From the NCBI GenBank assembly GCA_003194525.1, contig NBIV01000052.1, forward strand, positions 62,001 to 126,000: 64,000 nt of DNA, read 5' to 3'. The stretch is from Gracilariopsis chorda (taxonomy: Eukaryota > Rhodophyta > Florideophyceae > Gracilariales > Gracilariaceae). The notes beneath the pieces were generated by a model that was not told the origin of the DNA, did no database searches, and worked only from the letters and a program-made list of their open reading frames with translations. Both the position numbers and the translations under genes were made by a program. Below are positions 1 through 10,290 of the stretch, in pieces (position 1 is the stretch's first letter; every line of letters begins with the position of its first letter).

Positions 1-1599
1 GGGCTGGGTTGGCAGAGGTCAGAACATTGCTGGCCGACATATTTTACGTGGCCAAGCTGGGTGCCTATGCAGGAGATAAGAGGGGACAGTGCGAGTGCCA
101 AGGCACTGTGGCCGTAGGTTTTATTATGTAGCTAATTTTATTTATTTTGGTAGGATAGCGTGCTGAGGTCAGAGCGTCTCGCCAGCTATATAGGCTGGCT
201 CGAGTGCCGCCTATCTCCGAAGTGTAAAGAAAAGGACCCTCGCCGTCTTCTTGCCGCCATATGCAGCCAGTAGGACTTTAAAGGCCTCCAAGCCTTCGCT
301 ACCATTCTCCCGACCTGTAGGGACTTGAGATAGCGCCCGCCCATTGGGCCTCGCTACCAATTGGTGCCCGCGTGACTAGTAGACCCGGTGGATTGTCACC
401 CCAGTGGCTGGCTCTCTGCCACTACTACCCCCTAGTAGACTACTACCCCAGTTGGCCAAAGGACGTAGTATTCTACTATAATTACCGATCGCAATGTGGC
501 CAAGAAGATCCAAAATCACTGTGGATGGTAACCCTGGGTTGTCCGCACAGCATGAAGCCGCTTTCACTTTGATGGAGATTTGCCACTACCGTTGAGAGGT
601 AGAAGCGGAGCGCGTGGTCTGCCTGCCAAATTGAGCCCTTGGTGACAACCATTGCTGTTGAAAAGCAAAAAATGAAGCAGAATCAACCTCTGTGCGTCTG
701 TTTTGGCCTGTTTCTCAGACACACGAAAGTCTGCCAAATTAATCATTTGTGAGGGTTACTGTCAACTTTCTGTATGCTGTTTGCCTTTTTGATGGCCGAA
801 ACGGTTCCCGCCATTGTTTCAGGCTTAAGCATGGAAACGACTGGATTGGAACCAGCTCTTCTTTTTTATTCAAATTGGTCTGATTTGGATTTGCAGTGTC
901 CAATCCGTGGATTTGGAAGATTTTTGTCAAACATTACGGTAGAAATATCCAATACTTAAGACAAGCGAGAGTCCAAATTGAAGTAAAGTGGAGTCAGACC
1001 TTCACTCTCGTAGGTTATGGGCCTGATGAGCAGCCACAAGACCATCATCAAACCCATTCTTTCCATGTACTCCACTCGTATACATCTCGACACAGTCCAA
1101 GACAGATTCCCGCACAGCCCGTGGTAACAGATGGCAGAATATGAGAGACCTCGACCAACTTATAACGGAACTTCTCCACAACGCACTTTTCAACAAGAAC
1201 ATAAGCAAAACCACTCAACACAACATCCACACCAGCGGCACCTATCTACAACACGGATACTGAGAAACAGACAGGTCTACCTGAACGCCATGCCCGCAAT
1301 TTTGCCCCATGGTACCTAAGGCACAATTTCCTTCCTCTCAGTGCATGATCTAGCCACAACTTGCGGCATAGTAGCATTCACACCAAAATCTGGCTATCTA
1401 ATCATAACTCACAACAAAACACCACACATACTAGCCCAGGCGCCATGAACAGGAAACCAATAAGCATTTCTAGGGAGTACCCTGTAACTAAATGAGCCCT
1501 CACAGCAAGAACCATACCGTATAAAACGCGTAAGCAACACCAAGCTCTCTCCTATTGCACACCCAAAACCAGCCACTTCCCTAAACATCACAGCCTTGT
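1..1599. other. no gene recognised
   Basis: I find no open frame here with recognisable domains. Composition is mixed and short open frames lie on both strands without support. The only structured item is a short repeat at 957-999 shared with 17964-18006. The right part may hold degraded upstream sequence of the copia fossil that follows, but I cannot place its 5' end. Confidence 0.4.
957..999. repeat. 43-bp dispersed repeat, copy 1
   Basis: A block containing GACAAGCGAGA followed by GAAGTAAAGTGGAGTCAGA recurs with a few differences at 17964-18006. The second copy begins about 10 bp after a Helitron 3' end. The family is unknown. It could be the end of a short mobile element. Confidence 0.5.
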
Positions 1600-4081
1600 A
1601 GAAACGAGACAGAAGATGAGTGCAGCCAAATACAACGGAATAGCAGACGAAGACACCCCTGTCGACTTCATTATCACGGAAATACGGCCTGTATCAACCC
1701 TCAACCTTATCCTAGACTCACTCCTTGTCTCAAACCCCGATTCCATCAAAGATTTCACGAGAGCGTTTACAGAACTCCATCCTCCGCACCAACCAGGACA
1801 TGGCCCCACACCACTACCCAACACACCCTCAAGTTTTACCGAGGACTAAGGCTTCAAGGGAAGGAGACACAACCAAATTATCGACCGTTCCGCCGGCACA
1901 GCTACACCAACCGATTAACCCCTGCACAAATCCCTTGTCGCCTTCACACATCACTTGGAATACCAGCCATTCATACCGATGAAGAATGCCAAGATTGACT
2001 GCATCCCAAGTACGAAACGTCCAAGCCGCAAACAAACTATGCGCAAACACCAGCCCCATACCACCAGACGACCCAGATAAACTTGATGAATACATCAACA
2101 AAGTTCTTTCCGCGGTACTGTCCAGTGTACCGACCAAGATACTCGGACTGATACTACTACCAGGAGGCAGACCTACTCCATACGACTTGGTCCAAAAGAT
2201 CATAGAACAAATCAATCGCTCCACAAAGGATGATCACAAATTCCTTAGAACAGAGGCAGAAAGTCTACAAACACGAGCCTAGCCAACCAGATACATGTAA
2301 CTCAAATCCCTGAGAAACAACTTAGTTCGCAATCTACACACACAGCAATATCAACTAATCCTCGCCATCGGCTTTCATCCATACCACATAGCACACCATC
2401 CCGCAGTCAATACTACACACACGTTCAAGGCACCCGCCAAGCCGCGAAAACCCATGCCCAAACACATGCCATTGCTACCCCTCCCCCGGCCAGCCTCACA
2501 CAAGCCAGAAAATACCCAGATGCCAAACAGTGGCAACAAGCACACGACACGGACCTAGCCAACCTCGACCAATAGAACAATATCAAATGGCTTCCTCAAG
2601 ACTTCATCCCCCACCAAAGCAGCTCACACCATTGATGATGCTCTACAGGTACGAAAGCACCCAATCTGGTCATTTACTTCAGGAAAAGCGCTATGCAATC
2701 TCCGTGGCAATTTAATGAAGCCAGGACTTCGCTCATAACTTAGGCATATCACCAGGTACACAGCAGACCGCACCACACAGAATCTTCTCATGGCATGGCA
2801 TGCCACACTACGACTACGGCTTGAACATTTTGATATCACGTCGGCATACTTCTATGAACCATACCCCCAAAATTAAAAACCTTTATAAGTCAAACAGATG
2901 TCAAAAATCGATGGCATCTATCGACATAGCAACAAAGATGGTAAGCTAGAGGGGAACATCTACGGTTCACCACCGCAGCATATAATTGAATCCACGAACT
3001 CGAAACATCCGAACATGACCCTTTCCTTTATGTTAAACAAACAGGACAAGGATGGATCCTCGTAAGCCCCACGATGGATGAATTTCTAGTTCTTGCATCC
3101 AGTTCCCAACTCATAGACGATCTCCATCGACAACGTCTTACCAAGTATAAGATAAAGCCACTTTCAACACCCAAACGGTTCTTAAGCAAGACCATCACAC
3201 ACCACAAAGACGGAAGAGTGCACAAAGCAAAACCAAACGCAGTAGATGCCCTACTCCAACAGAACAATATGGAAAAATGCAATCCAACCCAGACCTTCTA
3301 CACTCCGCTAAAGCAACTCGATAGTCAAGCCCCCACTCTACTATTATCCCCCGAACAAGCGACATGATATAGACAAATCCTTGGAGAGATTCGGTATATC
3401 AGGTATAGTAACACAACCGATATGGTGGTTGTGGCGAACAGAGCTCGCAGAGCAAACGCAAAACCCGCAAAAACACCATAATCAAGCGTTAAAGACCCTT
3501 CTACGGTTTCTTAGAAGCACCAAAAATTTTGGAGTAATCTTCAACCCCATTCCTTCAAAAAAAACCCACCCATACACGCTTGAGATCTACAGTGACGCAG
3601 ATTTTGCGAATGCACGCAATCGAATGTCAATCACTGGCAACTTTCATACGATGAAAAGAACGCCAATATCATGGCTATCTAAAAAGGAGAGCGTCGTTGC
3701 ACTCTCAACTGCCAAGGACGAGTACATAGCCGCGACGAATGTCACAAAACATAAAAACAGGTTCAAGCAACTCCCTCGATGAACTCACATTTCCTTCAAG
3801 GAATCAACGGCACAATATATCGAGAATAAAGCAGCAGTACTTATTTCCGAAAACCAAGCCCAAACCAAGCGATGGAAATACGTTGACACCAGGCATCACT
3901 ACCTTCAACATCACGTTTTGGACAACATAATCACGATTCAAAGCCTTCCAATGACTGATTTGACGGCAGAAATTGTCACTAAACCGTTGCATAGAGATAG
4001 ATTTTAACGACTGAGATGTAGGCTCAATGTCATCCCACAACCTTCGTCAAAATGCGATCCAACAACCGTAAACTGTCAAAA
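1600..4081 (+). mobile_element. Ty1/copia retrotransposon fossil
   Basis: This is a degenerate Ty1/copia element. Recognisable parts are a gag-like stretch (about 1616-2280), the beginning of a reverse transcriptase region from about 2480, the end of the reverse transcriptase with KYKIKPL and KRFLSKTITHHKDGR (about 3074-3360), and an RNase H region with EIYSDADFANARNR, ISWLSKKESVVALSTA and the terminal TAEIVTKPLHRDRF (about 3540-4008). Order and motifs are those of copia elements. It is clearly broken, with roughly ten or more interruptions, and is old. No matching 5' LTR was found. Its tail ends about 75 bp before the LTR at 4082, so that LTR could in principle belong to it, but the LTR pair there is far younger in appearance. 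Confidence 0.75.
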
Positions 4082-4295
4082 TGTAACACAGACGTACCTG
4101 TAGGGCCACGGAGCTCAGTCGAAGACAGACTACAAGCTGTGTCTCCGACGTTAGTGTCCCTTAATGTAGTGTCAGGATCTTCTAGATGTATCGATTGTAG
4201 CCATTAGACTCTATTAAAGGAGATGAAGTCTGGCGTTCTCTCCTCAGAACCAGCCAGACCTTCCATCGTGCCGCCTCTCCAGTTTCAGTGTTACA
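4082..4295 (+). repeat. TRIM left LTR
   Basis: 214 bp, starts TG and ends CA, with inverted TGTAACAC/GTGTTACA termini. Near-identical to 5017-5230. Its first 50 bp also appear in the mini-insertion at 45009-45074. Confidence 0.85.
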
Positions 4296-5016
4296 TTTGG
4301 TAGCATCTTTCTCGATCCTCGCCGCTAGGGTTTACCACGCGTTCCATTCGCTCAACGATTTTCTTGTCGTCCGCACTTGTCTCCCCAAATCTGGATTGAA
4401 TTCATCTCCTCATCGTCCTGGATACGTCAATCCGTCTCCACTGCCGGGTTCCTACACTCAGCCTTACGATGGTCACTATCAGTCATTGCACTCCAATGAC
4501 CCCACCTCTTTCACTTTGATTGCTCTTATTACGCAAAGGAAACTCAAATTTCCGTTTATCGCTGCTCATCACCGACTTTGAGTAGCCACCTTGACATGGA
4601 CTTCGACACTATACTGGTGGATTATGCCTTCATGTAGTATGAGATGCATGAAGTACGAAGTTGGTCTCAGTCTGGGTTCTACTTCTGGACTTTAAACTGT
4701 TTCTTGCGCTATCTACCGCCACATTTCAACTCCCATGATTGATGCAAACAACGCTAACTACTGCAAGTGGATTCACTCTCACTGTGTAATATGAATTGGT
4801 CAATGCAGCAAGTCTCCGCCCTCCATCCCCGCCTACCCACTTCAGAGTGGTACTGCTACGGTGGCAGTATAAACAATACCCGAAATGCAAAACGCTGCAC
4901 ATTGGCAATCCAAACAGAATGGTACTGCGACTGCAAGCAGTATAAACAACCCGCTAACCATCACACATCCTAACAATGACCCAACGAGGACGTTGGCTTC
5001 TCAAAAAGAGGGTGAG

Positions 5017-5230
5017 TGTAACACAGGCGTACCTGTAGGGCCACGGAGCTCAGTCGAAGACAGACTACAAGCTGTGTCTCCGACGTTAGTGTCCCTTAAT
5101 GTAGTGTCAGGATCTTCTAGATGTATCGATTGTAGCCATTAGACTCTATTAAAGGAGATGAAGTCTGGCGTTCTCTCCTCAGAACCAGCCAGACCTTCCA
5201 TCGTGCCGCCTCTCCAGTTTCAGTGTTACA
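5017..5230 (+). repeat. TRIM right LTR
   Basis: 214 bp, preceded by a short polypurine tract. Differs from the left LTR by about one base. Confidence 0.85.
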
Positions 5231-5680
5231 CAAACACCATCATGACTGTTCCTGCGTTGAATTTTAGGAAGTCAAACATTGCAGTACAAACAAATGTAAG
5301 AAGGGTCTCGCCTCCACCACTCTTTTCTGCAGTTATGACGTCTACATTTTGCCAGCAGGAAAGAGTGGTAGGCCATACCAATCTTCTCTGCAGTTTTGAC
5401 GTTTTTATCTTGCCTGCAGGAAAGATTCGTAGGGCTGACGCTTGAAGCTAACCATAGGCGGTGTAATCTAACAAACCTGACCATCAAAAATTTTGGTTGT
5501 CCACAACATTTGATTATCATTGGTGCAAAAAGTAGGCACACCGAAAACATTCAAATACTTAACATGAAGCAGGCTTTCGAGTGCTGGCGCAGTTTGCGCC
5601 AAAGAAACCAAATCGTTCATTTTACTTATGTTTTAGGAGGTGCAAAGGTCGTTGTGGTACAAATCCGTAGGTATGCTAGA
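5231..5680. other. no gene recognised
   Basis: About 450 bp between the TRIM and the Helitron array. A GCAGGAAAGA-containing block occurs twice (about 5354 and 5417). Nothing else could be assigned. Confidence 0.4.
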
Positions 5681-6131
5681 CAAGTGGATGCGGCCTTCGG
5701 CGGCGAGAAGCGCTGCACGCCGCGTGGTTTAAGTTGCTTTGTTCATTGAGTAGGTTTCGGAGGCTTTCCGGGCACTTTGCTCGCTAACGCTCGCAGTAGA
5801 GCTGAAAGAGCCCCGGGGCCCCGAGAGTATCTACAGCCGTAGAGGTTTGTGTATAGGTGAATGAATTGACTGCAGTGCCAGCCAATGAGGGTGAAGCATG
5901 ACAAGTTTCTTCCTGTAATTGGCTATTACTGCAGTCGTTATGGGAGTGCCAGACATTAAGCAGCAAGATTTGCTGCTGCTGCTGAATTGGTTATATGGCG
6001 GGGAGGCGTTGCGCCAAAATGATGTTTTGGATGCGCGTACGGGGGAGTACAAAGCGGTTTTGTGGTGCAACGCCTCCAATCAATCAAGAACACCCCTCTC
6101 ATACGCATGTAAATGATTAAGAGGGGAGAGA
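5681..6131 (-). mobile_element. non-autonomous Helitron-like unit
   Basis: Read on the minus strand the unit starts TCTCTCCCC and ends in a GC-rich hairpin zone followed by CTTG. The same layout occurs at 30395-30827: a CAGCAGCAG stretch, GGAGGCGTTGCGCC on one side and its complement on the other, then GCAGTGCCAGCCAATGA. The shared 3' end with the helicase-bearing copy at 16819-17954 identifies the family. There is no coding capacity. It lies head-to-tail with the next unit. Confidence 0.7.
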
Positions 6132-6732
6132 CAAGAATATGCCTTCGGATTCATCTTTGGCTTTGCGCAGCAAAGAAGGTTCTGAATGCTGCAGCAGACC
6201 CAAACATTGGTTGATGGATCCGAATAGGTAGTAGAGGGACAACTTCAAATTTGATTTACTTTTGACTGACACGTGGCGATCTATGTGCCATTGATTCCAA
6301 TTGGCTGGCTCTGCATAAACGACTGCAATGCCGGCCAATCTGCTGCTGAGGGGCTGGCACTCCTGCAGTGCATAGCTTCAGTGCAGTATATATGCTCCGT
6401 GCATTGTCCTGCACTGGCACAGTACAAAAAGCCAGCCACGTGTTGCGCAAGCCAGCTACTGCTAAGTAGCTGGCATTGCAGTCATTTACAGTAGTGGCAG
6501 CCACTCAGCAGCAAGCACAGTGAACATGCAGCAACAGCCAAGCAGCGAGTAAGTTTTGAGCATTGCTGCTGCTGCTGAATTTTTTAATTCGCGAGGACGC
6601 GTTGCACCAAAGTGGAAAATCCATGCACGGAACGGGGCGTGCAAGGGGAGTTTTTGTGCAACGCCTCCCCTCAATCAACAACCCCCTCTTTCATCCTTCA
6701 ACAAATCATTGTAATACGGGATAGCGTTGAGA
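6132..6732 (-). mobile_element. non-autonomous Helitron-like unit
   Basis: Second minus-strand unit, directly abutting the first. It has the same CAGCAG zone, the GCAACGCCTCC inverted arms about 80 bp apart, and a TCTCAACGC start on the minus strand. It is longer than its neighbour because of extra GCTGGCA/TGCCAGC-rich sequence in the middle (about 6300-6480). Confidence 0.65.
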
Positions 6733-7148
6733 CAAGAGCAATCGGCCTTAGAACGTGAGTGGCGTTGGGCGTCGCGGTGGAGAAGTTGCAGGAAGCAGTA
6801 AGAAAAGAAATAGGGTAAAGGAAGCAAAAGCACAAAAGCAAATAATTTCATTGAAGCAATGAAAATCGCATAAATTGTAATGAAGTTGGTGGAGGAATGC
6901 ATAACTGAATGGTTTCAGGGAGCACTGGGTTGGCAATGGCCACAGGCATGGGATGTATTGTTTAAGCATTCCAGGGTGTACGTTTAGGGTCATGCAGAAG
7001 CATCACATGATCTTTCCTTCGAACGCCAGACAATTCGACGTACCACTGACCCGAGCAGAAGAAGTTGGATCGCAGATGCAAAAGGAAACCATCCAAGTTC
7101 TTTGCGTGTCCTCTGTGAGCGGTTGCTGCAAACGCGAAAAGAATGAAG
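6733..7148 (-). pseudogene. Helitron helicase 3' remnant
   Basis: On the minus strand, 7148 down to about 6962 encodes a fragment of the C-terminal end of a Pif1-like Helitron helicase: FAFAATAHRGHAKNLDG and SNFFCSGQWYVELSGVRRKD. These align with FAATANKRQGKTLGGLVV and SNFFCASQLYVALLRVRKND of the copy at 17324-17806. The family consensus is AMTINKSQGQTL and QLYVALSRV. The 3' untranslated part also aligns and ends near CTCTTG at 6733. The 5' part is missing because the chromovirus LTR starts at 7149. It is not functional, since everything upstream of motif V/VI is lost. Confidence 0.8.
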
Positions 7149-7974
7149 TGAAGTGCAACGCCCTCAGGGAGGGATTCTGGGTACTTGAACGCTTTCCCGA
7201 TATTATCGGTTGTGTAGTGTGTATATGAACTACGCCCCACTATGGTGGATATGGACACGTGGGACACGGTTTTGGGTCAATTGGCGGTTGGCCACAGTAG
7301 TGGATGTTGCCACGAAATGTGGAGTATTTTAGTTAATATTATATATTATTTTCACACCCATTTCTGGGAAGCTAGTACTTAGTGCGACGGCGCACTGCCG
7401 TCGCACCAGTAAACCTTCCCCAACAAGGGACCCTAACCTGGGGAATTGGCTCTAGTTGTTGCCGCTTGCGCGCGTACTCTACTCCTCCTTGGAGGGAAAC
7501 GCCGTAAACCACGGGACATCTAACCCCCTTGCACATCTAAAGGGACCCATCACTGGGAGTATAATTGTTCCAATTGCATTGGTGTTTCGCCCTGTATAGG
7601 GATATTGTTACTGGCATCGCCGTTCGTCCCCGTCGCTCTCGTGACTCACTTCGCCCTCTTTTTCTCCTCTTCGCCCTTCCTTTTACCCCTTTTTAGGGTA
7701 GCACCTCCCGCTATCCGCGGCCCTCGTGTGCGCATCCGCTCACACACCCCCACTTACGTGGAAACATACCTCTAGTGAGGACCACACCCCGCTCACGCGG
7801 ATACCGATTCTTCGCCTTCACCTCCCTGCGCGAGTTGCGACAGGTGTCCCTGGTCTTACAAACCAGCTTCGCCGTGACACCTCTGGGAGGGCTCTACCCA
7901 ACTGGGCTCACCTCGTGAGAGGAAGATCCCGAACGTCTTTCGGTGTTTTTCCCCCTTTGGGGCATTGCACCACA
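7149..7974 (+). repeat. chromovirus 5' LTR
   Basis: 826 bp, TG...CA. It contains a 9-bp-stem hairpin (GTGCGACGG at 7382-7390 with CCGTCGCAC at 7398-7406) that is kept in the 3' LTR and in the solo LTR. Confidence 0.9.
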
Positions 7975-8079
7975 AAGTGGTCTCCCGACCTAGAATCGGT
8001 TTTTGTTTTCCCTCTTACGAGGTTTGTTTTTATTTACCGGAAGTTCCGTGATCGTTTCCCGTCGTAACGGTATTTTCTC

Positions 8080-10195
8080 ATGTCAAGAAATCCCTCCGAC
8101 GCGGAGCCAGTGGTTACGCGTAGTCGCTCCCGCGACAACGCGGACACTTCCGAAGTTCGGTTCGTACCCCGTATCCCTATACGGACAAGTTCCAGCCGTG
8201 CTGGCGCCGCTTCATCGCGGAATGATACCCACGACCGAGAACCCCGGAACCTCCTTTTGCCCTCGTTATCACCCCCGCAGGGGAATGCAGCATCGACTCC
8301 GGCTGTTGCCGCAGTGCCCCAGGCACCCCGGCCTGCTCCCGCTGTCGCGGCTTCAAGCCCCCGTGGAACGGGCTATAACACCCCCCAGGGGACTTCCCTG
8401 GAGTCCCAGGTCCGCGCTCTGTGGACCGCCCATGACACCCTTGTAGGGGAACTAAAATCCCTCCAAGAGGTGGTCTTGGCAACCCCCGTAAAGGAGGTCG
8501 CCGAGGAACTCCGTATTTTACGGTCTGACGTCAACTCCGTGTTGGAGAGTTTGGGACAACCCGCCACCTCCATCGAAGGAGTTGAAGCCCGATTTGATCG
8601 GATTGGTGCCCGCCTGGAGACGCTGGAGCAGTTCGTCCTCATGGACAAACCATCTCCGGATGATCCGGTAAACGAGGCATCGCACAACGACCAGCATGCT
8701 GGGAAGAAGAAACGCCGTCATCGACGGAAACACCACCGAAAATATTCGGACTCCGATCCTTCGACATCGTCGGACTCATCCCGAAACCATTCGGTAAGCT
8801 CGAGCTCCTCGGACTCCGACTCGGAGGACGAGAAGCGAGGCTACTCCTCCCGCTCGAAGCGGTCATCGGCCACTCAAGGTGTGGTCCGAACCCGCCAGAA
8901 GGGGAGAAGACACCCCGGTCTCCGGGAGTTGAAACCAACAAACCCAGATTACCGGAAGCTTTTATCATACCGGTACTACCGGCTCGAAGATTCGTCACTT
9001 GGACGTACGCCCCGTGGTAGGGGAAAGGTGCGAGAATGCATTAAGCGAATGCAGCTCTCGCTCCGCAACCAGTATTTTACTGGAGAGGACCCAGTCCTAG
9101 TACTGGATTTCCTATCCCGCTTTGTAGCGGAGGCCGATATCCTCGGTTTGAATGAGGGACAAGCCTATTTGGCTTTACCGTATTTCTTACGGGAAGTGGC
9201 GGAGGACCAATACACCTCTGTCAGAGGATCTTCTCGCGCCTCCGAGGGAGGAGTTACTTGCTGGCCGGAGGCTGTGCAGTATCTTCTGCGCTCCTACGCC
9301 ACCAACACCGCTATTCAGCAGGCTATCCTCGCTTTGCGAGATACACGCCAGCGTGCTGGAGAGACCGAGACCGATTACTCGGTGCGCCTTAACAAGGCTT
9401 TCCACAGATGTGGTAACGTATACCCCGCTGGGGAGCGCAGTACCATGTTCATCGATGGTCTTGACCCGGCAATCCGGAGTTTAGTTACGCGTTATCGGGA
9501 GGACAAGCGGAGGATCACCTATCTCGAGCTGGTCCAACACGCCCGAGCGGAAGGGGATGCACTTCGCGCAAGAACTCCGAACAATCGGTCTAAATCCGAA
9601 CAATCGGTCTAAATCCGCCAAGGCGTTGTTGCTGGAAAGCGAAGCTTCCTCTCTCCCGCTCACCGTGGATGGGAACCCTGGACAGGGATTTGATACCGTG
9701 CATTTAGTGCAGGGGGATGGTGTGTCGATACCAACCAGTGATTTGCCGTCAACGACGGAGATGACCCGTGATACGGGAACGGAAGATCCCGTTCTATACG
9801 GTGGTAACGGTCGGGTCCAACCCCAACGACTCCCGTTTTCAAACGGTCAATCCCGTTATCAACGGCCTGGATGGACTTACACCCGCCCTGCGGTTCGCTT
9901 CTCCGATACTCGGAATAATAATCCGCGTGTCGCGGTTTTGGCTTTCATTTGCCACCTATGTTATGCCCATGGCCATACCTCCCCTCAGTGTATCTGCTCA
10001 CTGAAGGATATGGCCAAGGTAATGGCAAATTATGAGGCGCTCACTCCAGAGGAGAAACGTTCCGTCCCGACAGCTTCCTACCTCCGTGCTAAAACGGACT
10101 TTTCCCATGCCCTACCACAGACCCCGCGTGCGCGGCAAGCTTCATACACCCCGATTCGGGAGATCGCGCAACCATCCGTTGCAACCCCCGCTTAG
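8080..10195 (+). pseudogene. chromovirus gag
   Basis: The gag part starts at an ATG at 8080. It has a proline/serine-rich N-terminus, a short helical stretch (about residues 110-180), a basic/serine-rich stretch (about 200-270) and the conserved capsid-like core (about 300-480). A zinc knuckle of the form CX2CX4HX4C (CHLCYAHGHTSPQC) lies near 9950-9995. Gag forms the virus-like particle shell and packages element RNA. It belongs to the broken chromovirus. Confidence 0.85.
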
Positions 10196-10290
10196 GCGGA
10201 TAGAAACCCCCGTCAACCGGATGAAGCACTCGTTTTCGAGGAAACCAACTCACCGCCGAAGGCTGAAAACTAACTGAGGGAGTCTCCCCT

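Larger units (their letters stand above)
4082..5230 (+). mobile_element. short LTR retrotransposon (TRIM-like)
   Basis: Two 214-bp direct repeats beginning TGTAACACA and ending GTGTTACA flank about 720 bp without a recognisable polyprotein. Two bases after the left repeat is TGGTAGCA, matching a primer-binding site for the 3' end of initiator methionine tRNA. Just before the right repeat is a purine tract (AAAAAGAGGG). By eye the repeats differ at one position, so the insertion is recent. Flanks are CAAAA and CAAAC, an imperfect 5-bp target duplication. The internal part holds a roughly 30-bp duplicated block (about 4850 and 4920). Absence of pol and small size fit a terminal-repeat retrotransposon in miniature that depends on a partner element. 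Confidence 0.8.

Noticed and set aside
5900-6720. CAG/CTG-rich tandem pattern considered as a CRISPR-like or satellite array
   Set aside because: Spacing and content fit Helitron units with shared ends, not regular repeats with spacers.
7726-8067. Open frame of about 85 codons kept in all three chromovirus LTR copies (7726, 16571, 29333)
   Set aside because: It has no ATG at its start, lies across the LTR regulatory part, and similarity is explained by DNA identity of the LTRs.
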